Of a DNA stretch of 64,000 bases, positions 35,900 to 48,677 are shown one piece after another (the first letter of the stretch is position 1; each line of letters begins with the position of its first letter). Origin of the DNA: Neckera pumila (lineage: Eukaryota; Streptophyta; Bryopsida; Hypnales; Neckeraceae); assembly GCA_963969595.1 (NCBI GenBank), contig OZ018412.1, positions 8,186,501 to 8,250,500 on the forward strand, in the 5' to 3' direction. The notes below the pieces were generated by a model. It was not told the origin of the DNA and did not search any database. It saw only the letters and a list, made by a program, of their open reading frames with translations. The translations under genes and the position numbers were made by a program.

Positions 35900-38852
35900 T
35901 CACTTGAGAATTCTTCGTTTGGCTTCGTATAGGTAGCTCAGGACAACAACGACACCTGCAACTCCGACACCAACTGCAGCTTGTCCAAGAATGACGGCGT
36001 TATTTTGATAGGCGTCTACAGCTGATTTGCTATTTGCAGATTGTGTTGCAAATGCAGGCGAGGTATGGACGCAGCCCAGCTCTGACAGCTTCTTCTGACT
36101 CTCAGCGTAATCACGGAAGAAAACGTCTTCATCCTATAAAATAATAATCGTAATTAGTCATATTGACATATCTATTGAAACAAATATCGCCACTGACACA
36201 TACACAACACCATCTCTTCGTCTTAGAAGAAACTATCAGTAGTAAAACAGCCTCGGGCCCACGCAAGACAGGATAACAACGACCCACAGAAATTCATGCA
36301 GACCTATCATCTACAGCAAACTGGAAAATTGAAACGATAGAGTTCACAGCGGCTTCACCCTTGCATAAAGCTCCACAAACGGCCTAAAAGCAGGGTCCTC
36401 CAACAACGCCTTGTCTGTTGGGAGGAGCAAAAGACCATCTGACTCTCCCTTCAGTAATTCCCTACAACCAACCAAATAGAAGCCAAATTCAGTTTTAGAC
36501 CACAATACAGGATAAACCGGGATGAACTGTCATGTGAAATATGATTACTCCAATGCTAGACCCAGCATGTATTTCTCGTAATCCATGTGCAAAAGAAAAT
36601 ACTACTTCGACTCTGGGTTGAGTTTTCTGTATATGGTAATGGTAGACCTACTAACCAATCACAGAACGCCTCACAAGTCGCTTTCGAAGACCTTGAAAAT
36701 TCTAGTCCCTCAACGTAGAAATACAGCACGTTTCAGGCGAGCATAGACAAATGCATTCATGTCACTATCATAGACTTTACTGGCCAATAACTATCCTGCA
36801 CTCGACGGTGCCAAAACACTTACAGAAAGTAGGCGTTGTCAAACTTCAGTGGATTTGCCGTCCATGGGCCTTCAAAGCCAGACCTCTCCTTATGCGCTCT
36901 TCCCTGCCCAGCCAGCATTAACAACATACAATGTACGTCACAACTCAGAATTGTATCGACTTATCTGAAGAACACAGATCTTATGTTTGTTGATCCTAGG
37001 AGCACAGCTAAAACCTTTAAGGTAGTAATCTAATCTGCCGATAAAGTGGTAGTGTATCGTACCAGAGTGTGGGCGCCAGACAAAGCGATAATTTCTCTGT
37101 CTGACAAACCCATCCGGTAAAAGATGTCTTTCAGATGTGATGGTCCTGCTCAACAACAAAAAGGAGAAACGTTCCTAAGGCAGAAGAAATGACAGCATGA
37201 ACGTGAAACAATGCTGGTGCATTGCACTAGCCTGTCAGCAAGGATATTTGCTTAAATAAAAAATAGCAAGACAAATGTCCTCGCTAGTTGAGTCAAATCG
37301 AATCATCACATACCTTTTCTAGCATCGGGCAATCTTCCCTCAGGTGGAGTAGCCACTGAATCCTGCAATTATGAAACAATGCAAAAACATATCAAAATGT
37401 GCATACTGAATCATTCGCTATACTTGCCTTTTTGAATTCTTCAATATTCGTGGACCGTTCAAAGATATCTTTGAGATAGAAGGTCGCCCTCAGATTGATT
37501 GCCGTCAGTTAGCGAAAAAATATCAATAATCGGGTTTACCTTCCGCCTAGGAACAAACTCGATAGTAGGACCTCTAGTGACTTCAACGGCCACCACACCT
37601 GCGAGCTACACACAGCCAAAAGCAAGTTAAGAGTGAGTTAAGGATATTCTCCTGAATTATTTCAACAACTATTCCACAACTAAGCAATCCAAGTGCTATC
37701 ACTGAGGTCTTATTCAGATTCTCGATATCCTAGCGAAGTTGATTATAAAGGCCAGCAAGCTAACCAGGCTATGATCCAGTAGACAACGGAGCAAGCCTTG
37801 ATGAAACAAAATCGTCACAAAGATCAAAAGATTTCACCTGGTAAAGATCTGCGTATGTGATCATAGGGTATTTCACTTTGATGGCCTCTGTCACAAAAGA
37901 GGGGAAACGACTCAACATTCTGCTGCATCTCAATGACGAGCGCATCAGCTACATATGAGATGCATTCATAGCTACGAAGCGCTAAACATTTCATCATAAC
38001 TGTATAGAAGAACTTGTTAAATACGAAGAGAGTAATTCAAACTTTTCAAGGTAATGTCCCGATCCGCAAGAAATAAGTTACCGCAAAAATCTATTGCAAT
38101 TTTGAGGCCATTGTTTGCTCCATGGGTAAACTCGCGCTCAATGCTGATGGATCCGCTAGGACCTCCAGTCCTAGTGCTTGCATCGTACGTGCCAGCATCG
38201 TGCCATCTGCAAATATGATGTCTCGCGTTAAACTCCAGTATGATTTAGTGAAGGTACGTATTCATCAGACGATCAGGTCATAAGTACTGCCTCAAGCTCA
38301 ATTGCACAGCCAATTTTCACCGCTCATTGCCTTAAGAGAAATGATGAGACACAAAAAGAACTCCATGAATTTCATTGCTGATTTTTCAACGCCCAAAAGT
38401 AACAAGCGGAACTCTTCGAGCAATGAAGCTCTCGCTGTGACGGAAAAGCAACAATGGCAATCCAAAACAGTCTAGAAAATAGAATTTTTTGTCATGAATG
38501 TTGAGAGTGTAGTTCAACGTAGGCGTAACTGGAATTCTACATCCACTTCCTCGTATTCTTGCTTGGACCCTCATTGTGAGTGCGATCATCATGACAAACA
38601 AGAAGATGAAGTAACTTGATGAGGTAATACCCTGCTTCAGCTTTCATTTAGTCCAAAAAGAATTGGTGCACAAAGAAAGAGAGGAAAGTAGCTGTTTCAC
38701 ATCATCCAACATGTAAAGTGGTTATCAAAGAAGTCATACGCAAGGCGGAGCATGATAGGAGCACAGTCTTTCTCGGCAATGAATGCTCGTAAACTCCGGC
38801 GAGCCTTCTCTATGTAGTTCTTGTACTCATCGTCAATAGTCGGAGCCGGCAT
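35900..38852 (-). CDS. APX: L-ascorbate peroxidase, membrane-anchored (peroxisomal type)
   Basis: It reduces hydrogen peroxide with ascorbate. Nine exons on the minus strand join in frame: 38852-38740, 38206-38082, 37887-37838, 37605-37540, 37362-37314, 37145-37063, 36903-36824, 36461-36359, 36133-35900 (903 nt, 300 residues). All junctions follow GT-AG. Catalytic and haem residues are present: Arg36 in MLRLA, Trp39-His40 at the exon 1/2 junction, proximal His160 in LSGAHTLG, Arg169 (the ascorbate-binding position), Trp176 and Asp205. Residues about 269-292 form a hydrophobic membrane segment followed by the basic tail EAKRRILK. That layout is typical of APX3/APX5-type enzymes anchored in peroxisomal or ER membranes with the catalytic domain in the cytosol. 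No disabling change is seen. The gene sits between repeat copies and is absent from the corresponding place in the first duplicated segment. Confidence 0.95.
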
Positions 38853-38984
38853 CTTGATCACGGTGTACCGTGTTACTAAACCTGCACGACAACCTCATTA
38901 AAGATACGAGAATCTCCAAACATTGGTCACACAAAAGCACACCAAGCTGTCCAGAACATTAAAACCAAGCACACGCAGCACTGA

Positions 38985-39655
38985 TTCCAAGGAACAAAGC
39001 TCTCGTTCGGGTTTGCTTGAATCACAGACAAGTCGACTGAGTACCACACGACCGTAGCATTTGGAACGCAAACCACCTAAATAATAGTCGCTATGGCTTT
39101 CCAGGGGCCTGTGAGCTCTGTGATTGTTGGAGCATGAAATGTAATTTGCATTTTATTTTGCATATCAACAGGGTCCTCCTTATGACATGTTCGACATGTT
39201 CAAAAAGGTTCTTCATTCAGTAACTTGCTGGTCTCCATCGAGGGCCGCTTATTAATTTGTTGTAGGTGACCACCTGACCGGTTTCCCTCAAGTTTGTTCA
39301 TGTGACCCCATTTCATTCAGTATTCGTGTTAATCTCATGTTCGTTAATATCGTAGATATCAGTGAAATGAGAGCAGTTTGAGTTGCCTGTATGAACGCTT
39401 AGATCAGCGCCTGTCCTAGAGTTTATTGTAGAGCTCCAGATGGGCAGTTCAACGTCACATTTTTGTCACTCTGAAACACGCCGTCTTTTATTACAATAAG
39501 TATTCTCATTTTTATGTAACTGATCGGTCCTATTTTATGTAATTCATTGCTAATTGAAACTTGGGAGGAGGAATTCCTGCTCTATTGATTTCAGGCTTGG
39601 CAGCTGCCGAAGAGAGCACACTCTGCTCCCTGGGTGATAGTCAGTTACAGGAAAT
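38985..39655 (+). repeat. repeat unit U2, copy 4, about 130 bp upstream of the APX start
   Basis: Starts TTCCAAGGAACAAAGCTCTC and follows the other copies to GGAGGAGGAATTCCTGCTC and beyond. It lies immediately upstream of the APX coding region (start codon 38852), so it may contribute promoter or 5' leader sequence. It leads straight into block B', just as U2 copy 1 leads into block B. Confidence 0.75.
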
Positions 39656-39968
39656 TAAAGCATATCACTATTCTCTGTTTACTTTGTGACAGAGTTGACT
39701 GAAGTGAGAAGGTAGGCTACCCAATTGTGTATGATGGGATGCATCATCTCTAAGCATATGTTCACCACCAATTTGACCTCCAATGTCGACCTCCAATGAA
39801 GCTTAATTGGGGGTACTCACTTCCACACTGCGTCATGACTGAGTCTGTAAGGTAGGATTCACTCCATTGAAAGCTAATTCTGTGCTCATGTCTGACCACT
39901 TGCCAATTCACAATTCTGCCTCTGGTTATATTGGCTATTTGCAATTAAACTGCGTGGTAGTACATTAA

Positions 39969-40852
39969 CTCCTAAAGGCCCAAGTCACCACAATTTTCGG
40001 GCAAGCTCATGTGTCCTCAATTTCTTACATGATTTTTTGAAACATTTTTGAGAGATAGAAAATCACATTAGCTTTATGGGAATAATTTTTTTTTCAATTG
40101 GTGCCCAAATGCAAAAGTTATACCACTCTATGCGTCAATTTTAGTTTGTCTGGACAAAAAAAAATCCACAAAAAATTGAATTTTTTTTTTCTTTGGAAAG
40201 ATTATGATTTTGTTTACGTTTGAAGCTTCAACTCATTCCATTTGGGCTCAGTATGAGAAAGTTGTGGACAATCTTGTTTTTTGGGCAATCTAGGCAAAAT
40301 CTTGAAAAAATAACTTATAGAATTCATTTCTGAATGCAATTTTTATAGTTTTTCAAAATAAATTGTTGAACATGGTAAAGTTTGCTTGCTCAAACAATTG
40401 TACCATTGGGATTATTGTGTTTCAATCCCATCGTTGAGCTACTAACAACTTAACATTTCATTCAATCTTGGACCTACCTCTACTTAATAATTTTTGAGAG
40501 AACGAAAATCAAGTTTTTATTTTTTGAAAGTTTTGTCCTAGATTCTCAACTCAATTCTTCAACACAATATTCTTTTAATTCAAAGTCTATAGTGTAAACT
40601 GTTTTTTCAAATAGGGGTCAAAGTCAACTAATTTTTAAAAAATAGTGTTCAAAATGACTACTTTTCTAACTTTGAATGCAAATATCTTCCAATCCGTATT
40701 GTCAAACTCCATGAAATTTTTACCACATGATCTCAGACAAGTGAAGTACAAGATCCTATGGTTTGATTCTCAAAAAACTATTTTCTATTTTCTTGGATGA
40801 ATGCAACAAAAATGGCAATTTTTACAGAAAAATGACCTTGAGCCTTTAGGGG
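39969..40852 (+). mobile_element. TTAA-type MITE, copy P4 (diverged subfamily)
   Basis: 884 bp flanked by TTAA at 39965-39968 and 40853-40856. Ends are CTCCTAAAGGCCCAAG and, on the minus strand, CCCCTAAAGGCTCAAG. Block B has a single uninterrupted site, GCATTAAATGAAGTC near 20735. The interior differs from P1-P3, but the terminal 150 bp keep the 'ACAAGATCCTATGGTT' landmark. Confidence 0.9.
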
Positions 40853-41616
40853 TTAAGTGGAGTCTATTCCATGCACGTCAGAAAAGACTGTTCTAAACCT
40901 TCTCCTCATTGAATTGGCCACAACTATGGATCCAAGACTCAAGCATAGTATATATTTCAGATTTTTGTGTTTACAACATCAATTTTGTTTCTTTGGTAGC
41001 ATTCCACGATTAGGCACCTTTTGGGGCGTAACATAAGTCTATATAGACTTGGTTTTTTGAGTTTGGTGTAGATGTAAGTGACAATTTTAGACTGCTGGAA
41101 TTGTGCCAATTTAATGAAATGGACAATTCAGGTCATGATCAATTGTTTATTCTACCACATGCAAAGCAGTTCCTTAATTGTATCACGAAAAAATGACAGA
41201 CATTTTTTGAATGTTTGGCAAGCGTGCTATACATAGCCTATGAAAGTCTGCAAGAAAATTTTAGTTCCCAAAGAGGTCTACTGAGTGTACATAGACATGC
41301 AAAACTTTCCTGGATTAACTGTAAGCCTTTATTCCCCGCTAAAACCCACTCTGACGCAAACAACAACCTAGAAAATCATGCATTTGATGCAAGCCAGGAA
41401 AAAATTCTAAGTCTCATTCGAGAAAGAAAATTGATTGATTACATTGTTTGTACTTCACCAATTCCTCTTGCCCACTCTTAATCTTTCATGATTTCTCTTC
41501 GTTGTCCGCTACATTAGCAACAATCACAAGTAGACGCCAATTCCAAGCAACCTCCCTCTAGCTACAATTCCAATGACCGCTTTCACATGGCCGCCTCTAT
41601 TCAATGCCTTTGCAAC

Positions 41617-42182
41617 ACGGGGGGTGCACTTAGTGTATCTAGTCCAAACTACGTGCGAACAAAACTTTGTACCCCCTATACTATATCCTAAAATTTAAAT
41701 AAATGACAACAAAAAAAATATGAATATATTTTCCTAATTTGAAAGTTTATATTTTGAATTATTGATATTTTTATTTGCTAATGATAATTAGTTACAAATT
41801 TTTGAAGTAAATAGATACACTGCAGAACTAATAAATAACTTTCACACCCCTATATTATATCCTAAAAAATTGTCTAAAAAATGAACGAAAAATTCCTAAA
41901 AATAACTCTCTATTGAAAGTTCATTTTGAGTTGAATATTGATGCAACGGTCATCTAAATGTGTTCTCTATAAATATTTGAGTTGGAAAATATGCCATTTT
42001 AGGTTCATTTTCAACCTCTTCTAGAAATCATTCCATATTTCATTTGAGTTGGAAATTTTGGCAATAGAAAACTATAGTCATTATCAAACAATGCTCAAAA
42101 TTTTAGTTTGAAATTATAGTTCATTAGAAACCACTTGTTCGCACGTGGTTTGTAGTAGTAGAACCAAGTGCCCTCCCCGAGC
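41617..42182 (-). mobile_element. Mutator-like MITE, copy M2
   Basis: 566-bp reverse-orientation relative of M1 (3429-3993). CTTTGCAAC is duplicated at 41608-41616 and 42183-42191, while block B carries it once at 21217-21225 in otherwise matching sequence. Ends: ACGGGGGGTGCACTTAGTG and, on the minus strand, CTCGGGGAGGGCAC. Non-coding. Confidence 0.93.
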
Positions 42183-44308
42183 TTTGCAACTAGTGATGAG
42201 ACTCAATTACCTTGCCATAGCTACCTTTGAACTTTGAAGTCCAGGTATTGCAAGTGATCTTGGTTGCACTTGAATACATGGAAAGAGAAAACAAGGAAAA
42301 TTCTGATATCTTGAATGAGAGAAGCTAAAGGAAAGAACTCTTTTTGTCCCCCTCCCCCGTTGAACAATTCTACTAATAAATGTGTCCCTTTCACATAATA
42401 CATTATTGGATTCTTGGGCTCGCATACTATCACGAAAACCTCTAAGTTAGTAAGGGCAAGTATCTAGGGGTTATGAAGCTTTTGTCGTCTAGTGTGAGGG
42501 ATTTCACTAATTTTTATACCTCAATCTCAGGCTTGTCTTCCCAAACATTGCGACGGGCACGACAACTAGAGGTCACACGATGTCTTGTAAAGCCCTTGTG
42601 ATGTCTAATAGAGTAAACGTCTAGTTGATTTTAAAATAAATCATTAAAAATACACAATTTTGACATATTAAAGTTTCATTTTAATATTGTGTTTCAATTT
42701 CATGAATACATATCATATTCTAAATTTAGATTCATAGTTATAGTGAGATTTAAAAAAAACTTAGCTGCTAAAGACGGAATTACATGACGGGATGCGACGC
42801 CCATCCGACACTTTGTCTTATACAACACGCGACATCAGACGTCCTATATGACACCAAACCTGCCAACATGTCAGATAAGACAACCCTGCTCAGTCTGGGT
42901 TTCTATTTTTATAGGAACCAGAGTTTTAATTTATTTTTTTCTATTGCATATTTCATTGGGCGCAATGTAATGATTTTTGGGAACAGTCCATTACCTTGGA
43001 TTGAATAGAATGCTGATTGTCACAATTATTCTACGCTATAGAAAGCTAAATTCCCCGATGAATTCATTTGATGGCATAGGGCCAGAGTGTAACTTAAGGT
43101 GGGCAACCCCAATGCACCATTGACCCAAAACCGCCATCATCACTTGGTGTACATCTCCAAAGTCAATACGTACCTAAGTGGAAGAAGCCTTTTTAGAACC
43201 TCTACCAAAAAACAACTTTTGCATGCGGGATCCAAATGCTGCATTCTTTTTTGCATTGGAACCATCTTTCATTTGACAACAAGAGAATATAAAAATTTGA
43301 CTAGTCTAATAATACTAATAACTACATAAAATAGTGAATTAAGTTGCCCCTCACTAATTTCTTGACATTCTACACTATATAAATTTGAACGATAGAAGGA
43401 ATTCTAGAAGGATACAATAATGTAGGAACCATGGCTTGTTGCACTAATTCATGACTTGGGTTTAGAGAATTGCATGCGCCTCCATATGGATAAGTAGTGA
43501 GTCGTGAGGTAACTTCTCTCTTGAAGGCTAGCAATCTAATTGTAAGGCAACCTAATTTTGTTTTTTAGGCACAGTAGCAGAAAGTGGCGGTTTTGGAGGT
43601 GCCCTCCTTTCACTCAACGGTGGATTGAACGTTGGAATCTGGAAGAATTGAAAAAGTCACTAAACTATTGACTAGCTGTTGCTCGCGTTGTCCACAAGGG
43701 GCATGGTTGTGGTGAAGCTTGTCAATGTGGTCCATATTGGGCAAAGAATGTTGAACTGCTGACAAGAGAGACTGAACAATACTGTATGTGAGTTACCTCC
43801 AAGTGTACTAGACATGTAATAGTATTAATTATAGGATGAGCATTTGGTGGTGTACAGCCATGGACAATATGATGGAGACCACAACCCATGATGAAGAAAG
43901 AATAAACCCCTAAAGGATCAAACGTCATTTTTTGGCAACATGGCGATTTTGGGCAGCTCACTACAAATGAATTTTTTTTTTTTTTAATTTGAAAACTTCA
44001 CACAACGTGTGCCCAAGGAATAGCTTTAAAGCCCAACAATTTTCAAAACTTTTGACTACATGGTGAAAAAGTTATTGGATGATATGTCATTTTCAACAGT
44101 TGGCAAATAGTTCAAAAACTTTCTGAAAAATCACTTTTAAAAAAAATAAAAACTTAAATTTGGTTTTCTAGATTTATATATATACGTGTGAAGATTTGAT
44201 TTATTCCATTTTTATTTATGAGATGAAAATTATGAGAGGTTTTCTAGTTTGCGAGCAGCTGTTATAGATTCCGTACTCTAAATTAAACTTTGAAGTTCTT
44301 TATTTAAC

Positions 44309-44776
44309 TCAATTTTTATTATGGGCCCCGTTGGAAACGCAGACGCTCCCAACATTGTGAATGTCGGCGGTTCCAACGGGGAACGCCAGGATCGGGGAAC
44401 ACTGGGAACAAGGCCAAACCCTAAAAAGTTCTTTGTACTGCTTTTGCAGCTCTTTTGCAGCTCTTTGGAGCTCTGATTTTGCAGCTCTGGTTGAAAGTGT
44501 CATGTATGAATACGTCTCTTCCCTTCCAATCCCCTTCCACTCTAGACGATCTATTTCTATTCTGCAAAACCCCTCCCAAATTGCTAAACCGTGACGAGAA
44601 ACGTTGTCGAGAGAAGCGGAGGAAACGGCTATGTGCAACAACAGGCTGCTCTTCACATCGGCAATGGCGGCGAGGGTCAAAACGTAGGAACGGTTGCCAA
44701 TGCTTGTGTTCTTGAAAAGACCATCAACAATGCCTTGTTCTATGGAGTAAGCTTCTCCAAAAGCGATAGCAGTCAT
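44309..44776 (-). pseudogene. unrecognised gene fragment in the 4.4-kb insertion
   Basis: Frame beginning MTAIAFGEAYSIEQGIVD, about 100 residues of normal-looking composition (alanine/serine-rich helices) before it becomes charged and runs past the insertion boundary. I do not recognise the family. Upstream on the same strand (about 45050-44880) is a KSKKRRAQ-rich stretch that could be another exon. Given the neighbouring captured pieces, it is probably a fragment. Confidence 0.25.
44326..44381. repeat. short inverted repeat at the left edge of the 4.4-kb insertion
   Basis: Perfect 11-bp arms CCCCGTTGGAA (44326-44336) and TTCCAACGGGG (44371-44381) with a 34-base spacer. It lies directly inside the left boundary and may be a subterminal hairpin or the remains of a small nested element. 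Confidence 0.6.
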
Positions 44777-45731
44777 AGCACCATGCTGATACGCAACACT
44801 ATCAACTCCCCCAGACTTGATGGGATTGTCATCGGTCCAGGTCCTGGCACGGCTCCGCTACCATCCGGGACAATACCGTGACTGGTCTTGCACCTGGAAG
44901 ATCACCTTTAGTTCTCCGAGTCCTTTGTGGCCATTGTCCACGCAAATCATTGGTAGAGTTTTCAAAAGTCAGAACAGCTACTTCTATGCACAAATCTTTC
45001 GGTTTCTATGTTGAGGTTCCTGCGTTTGAGCTCGTCGCTTCTTTGATTTCGAGGGCAGGTTGCATTCATCGTCCTAAAATAGCACAATACTTTTAGTAAG
45101 GCTATACAACTTAAGAATCCAAATAAATCACTCAAAATCTGTTCAAAAAAATGCTCGCGTTGAACACAAAGCCTAGCGCCTCAAAAACAAGACTTAATTA
45201 CGTCGTCATAATGCGCAAGATAATCTCTTGATGCAATGAATGACAAGAACTTGGACTCTCAAAACATTATTTAAGAAAGTGGTGGAGATACCTTAGCAAT
45301 TAAGTCATATGCCACTTCCGCCGGTTGAAACTTATTCTCAACGCAACAAGCGTACAGAAGTTCAGTTACATCCACCACCTGTAAAAGTGTCGATCAAAGG
45401 AATTTCTTGCACAACGAAAAAAAAACATAGTGCATACTTGTCCCCTCCGCACCCTTAAACAAACGGAAGCTGATGATCCTTCCCTAGGTTGACACAATCT
45501 GGGTCGATAGATGTTCAACTTACCCTCCATGAGAAGCTACGCCCTGTGGAGATCAATCAATTGATCGTACCGCTGTTCGCCTCTCTCTAGCAAGTCGAAA
45601 TTCAAAGAGCTCACATTCATGTACATCTGCATTGACAGTCAATTTGACAGAGAACGCATTAAAGACTTTCCTTCCTTCCTGCTATTACAACATTCGAAAT
45701 CACAATCCTTGATTCCAACAGAAGCTACAAA

Positions 45732-46100
45732 CTTGCAGGCTGCACTTTCCAATATCGAAAATTCGGCTTTGCGAAATTGGGACAAAACCTTTTGGACCTG
45801 TCAACTCAGTAGGATTTTGCACACAATTGACAATGAGTAACCATAATCAACTCCTGGCATTCAACCAAAATCATACTAATGACCTTGTCCAATCAAGCTG
45901 ACTAAAAAAACAATGCACATTGCAAAGAGTTACAATACCAAGTGCTCCTAAAGAAAAGCATTTTAAAAGACAAGACAGATAATTGGGCAGCGAACCAGGA
46001 TAGTGACGAGGTGGCCAGACGCAATGGCAAGAAGATTCTCCTGCGACCACTTGATGGAGTTCGGGAAAGCCCAAACCGGTGAAGTTCCTCTACTGCTCAT
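45732..46100 (-). pseudogene. WD40 / TFIIIC-subunit-like gene fragment (first two exons)
   Basis: A first-exon-like piece from ATG at 46100 reads MSSRGTSPVWAFPNSIKW then ENLLAIASGHLVTIL, ending near 45996. A second piece (about 45816-45732) reads NPTELTGPKGFVPISQSRI. This succession, 'PN-x-I-x-W-S..NL.A.A.GH.V.ILNP....GP+G...I', is how I remember plant transducin/WD40 proteins related to TFIIIC subunits (the Arabidopsis At3g49400 type). The acceptor before the second piece looks mutated (no AG) and later exons are not found, so it is a non-functional fragment. The family call is from memory. Confidence 0.4.
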
Positions 46101-47681
46101 GAATATCCCCCGTCGCCATAGCCACGGACGCAGGCGCGAGACGAAGATTTCTCCTCAACAAGCGATTCCGGGGTGGAAACCCTTGCCCTGCACCAACGCT
46201 TTCGTCAGCAAATCCAGGTCGTCTACAGTTCTGTACAACCTTGGTGGGACAATCTCATGAAGTGTTAGAAGAAACCTTCTAACCCGCGCAACTGCTAGAG
46301 AAACTGAACACCCCTAAAGGAGTAAACGCTCAAGTACATTTCCAACAGTAAGCTTCTTGTGTAGCATCACAGCAGCTACAATTTCAGTTGATAGAATAAG
46401 GAAAAATACAAGCAGATATCCAGCACCAGCATCGCAAACCCAAACCCTAATTCATAGTGATCTGACTAAAAAAGTCGCTGACACAATAACGAGAACGAGA
46501 CAAATGCTCATGGACGAACAGCGCCCTGAAGGATAAGTAATGCCGCAGATGCACAATAGAATTCTACCCCAACTGCCAATTGAATCGAAACAAGTGTGAA
46601 TCATATCAGTACAGAATACAAGAGTTTCCCATCTCGAAACCAACAAACGAACCCTTCAAGAGACTGCGCGACATGGCTTGACGGGATCCCTTCACAGGAT
46701 TTGTTCTTAAACTTGTAGTTTGGCCAATTGACGATGTTGAGAAATTGAGACAGCGCTGGAAAGAACCCTTCAAGATTCTGACTTAACCTTGCTTGATAGA
46801 TTGAATGCAAGATTCTTCAGAAGTTAGAACTCTTCCGAGTGCGAGATTCTCTCGACACGCTAGACAAATTTTGGAGACAAGTGGGCGAAAACGAACCTCC
46901 AATCGAACCAAGTACCCTAAAACCCTAGAGATAAACTACCCTGACTCAGCTCCTCAACGCCATACCCTTGTAAACCACATAAACAACAAAAAAAAGTACT
47001 CCTCAGACTTTCTAACAACAAAAGTGCACGAATATACCAAATCCAAAAAAACAAATCGAAGAGTAAATTTTCAGAGCCAAATCTTCTACAAATGTTATCA
47101 ACAATACAAATGTACATAAAAAGACACGCAATCCAAAGACAAGCAATCAAAGAACATTCAAAAACGCAATTTAAAATGGACCATTTTGTCCTCAAACAAT
47201 TTTCTCTTAGCCTGCTACAAATACGAATCTTCATAAAATCATCACAAAGAATTTATGTCTTGCGAGCTTCACATCGCAGCTTCCAGACAGTTCCAGTCTT
47301 CTAATCCTAAACTCTAAAATTCTCTAAACCCTAAACCCTAAACATAGAGTTTTAGAATCCACGACAAACTGAAGCAACTTTCGAGAAGCAAGCAAGGTTC
47401 GAAAGGAGTGCAATTGTTCACTTACGCCGTTAGCGAAAGCATCGGCCGTCACGAGTTGCGTCCATTGCTGCAAGGGCTCTTGTACTTTGAGGAAAATTCT
47501 GGGACTCATATATTCGCGCAAAGCTGAATTTCGGGGGTGCAATGGCTTGCTTATTAAGAACCTCTGGGATAGTTTAAATTTGGTGAGCGCGACTAGACAC
47601 CTGAATCCATTGATTCATTGCATCGGAGCAAAATTCTGCCACAGTGGAAGCCACTCGTCTATGGCATCGAAATACACCACC

Positions 47682-48677
47682 TCAAAGTGACCCTGCGTGA
47701 ACCTGGACAGAAGAAAGTCCCAAATTGCCATCGAGTACACGCTCCAAAGCCATAGTTGCCAAAGCTTCCTTTCCATCTACCAGCGATGCCATCGCCAGGC
47801 GAGGTTCTTCAAAAACGCTGTAAATCTGAGCATAAAACTCCTCCTGGGGACAATCCAGCTCCGACGCTGCATCCATCTCCTCAAATTTTCGAGTCAAGAT
47901 TTCGGACGTAGTGGGAGAGAGCTTGTGCAAAATTAAAGCTTCTAAAGTCCTCGGGTACTCGATCGACATTACAAGCAAAGTACGCTGCAGCGAAGGCGAA
48001 TTCAATGATGCAAACACTCGAGCTATAGTGCCTTGGTTCGATTCATCACCCGTAATAGCATCCACATTTGATGGGCTCATCATCAACTCTTATACACACA
48101 AAATTAGCGTCCTCAACGCTTCCATCTCAGATTTCGTAAGATTGGCAGCATAATATTTTTGAGCACGAGTTTTTTCACCAAGCGCATCCGTCTCAGGCTG
48201 CTGCGAATTTGCTTCAATGACGGAACCGAGGATACTTCGTCAAATTAGGGTTCGCAAAGTCGACTCCGCTATGGTTGGAAGCTTCTCCAAAGATCGGGAG
48301 CGGGTAAAGTTCAGGCGCGCGGCGGAGGGAGGCCACAGCTTCACCCTTTCCAACCCACCACGACGCACAGAAGGTTATGGAACGGATCGTAGTGTATGCT
48401 TGACCTTGAGTCGTTCACACTCATCCAGAGATTGATCCCCGACACAGGCGATCGCAACAAATTCGGAATGGCAAGATCCTCTTTCAATCCACACAACGGC
48501 GCAGAGTTTCCATTGTCCTCAATCCCCGCCTGCGCCAAATACAGCTGCACATGGAGCGATTCCAAGAATGCAAACTCCTCGTCATTCGAAGAACGCTCAA
48601 CTCGTCCACCGTCGGCTATCCAACAAGAACGCAGTGCAGGCCATTTTTTCATGACCTATCCAACAAGAACGGTGTGA
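47682..48677 (-). pseudogene. JMJ31: JMJ31-like JmjC-domain protein fragment
   Basis: At 48652-48341 the frame includes LYLAQAGIEDN and then NLWMSVNDSRSSIHYDPFHN, the JmjC strand with the HxD iron ligands (HYD), as in plant JMJ31-type 2-oxoglutarate/Fe(II) oxygenases. Just downstream, pieces reading KLWPPSAA and YPLPIFGEASNHSG are recovered only by changing frame twice (near 48345 and 48315), so the domain is frameshifted. The second half of the JmjC domain with the distal histidine is missing. The C-terminal region is present at 48086-47682 (YPRTLEALILHKLSP, SEILTRKFEEMD). The JMJ31 assignment rests on remembered motifs. The disruptions are read directly. Confidence 0.6.

Larger units (their letters stand above)
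39656..44320. repeat. duplicated block B'
   Basis: Collinear with block B (20216-23309), interrupted by the insertions listed separately. It lacks the two small MITEs found in B (19991-20215 and 20308-20519). A length difference of about 600 bp at 42515-43125 is not resolved into an element with clear ends. Confidence 0.8.

Noticed and set aside
45597..45640. Possible plus-strand gene in 44.4-46.3 kb (frames at 44591-44881 and 46003-46260)
   Set aside because: The minus strand gives the recognisable WD40-like exons. The plus frames are overlapping shadows without a domain.
47310..47345. Telomere-like CCCTAAACCCTAAAC tract
   Set aside because: Only two or three units. Such telo-box tracts are common near plant gene starts and do not indicate a telomere or fusion.
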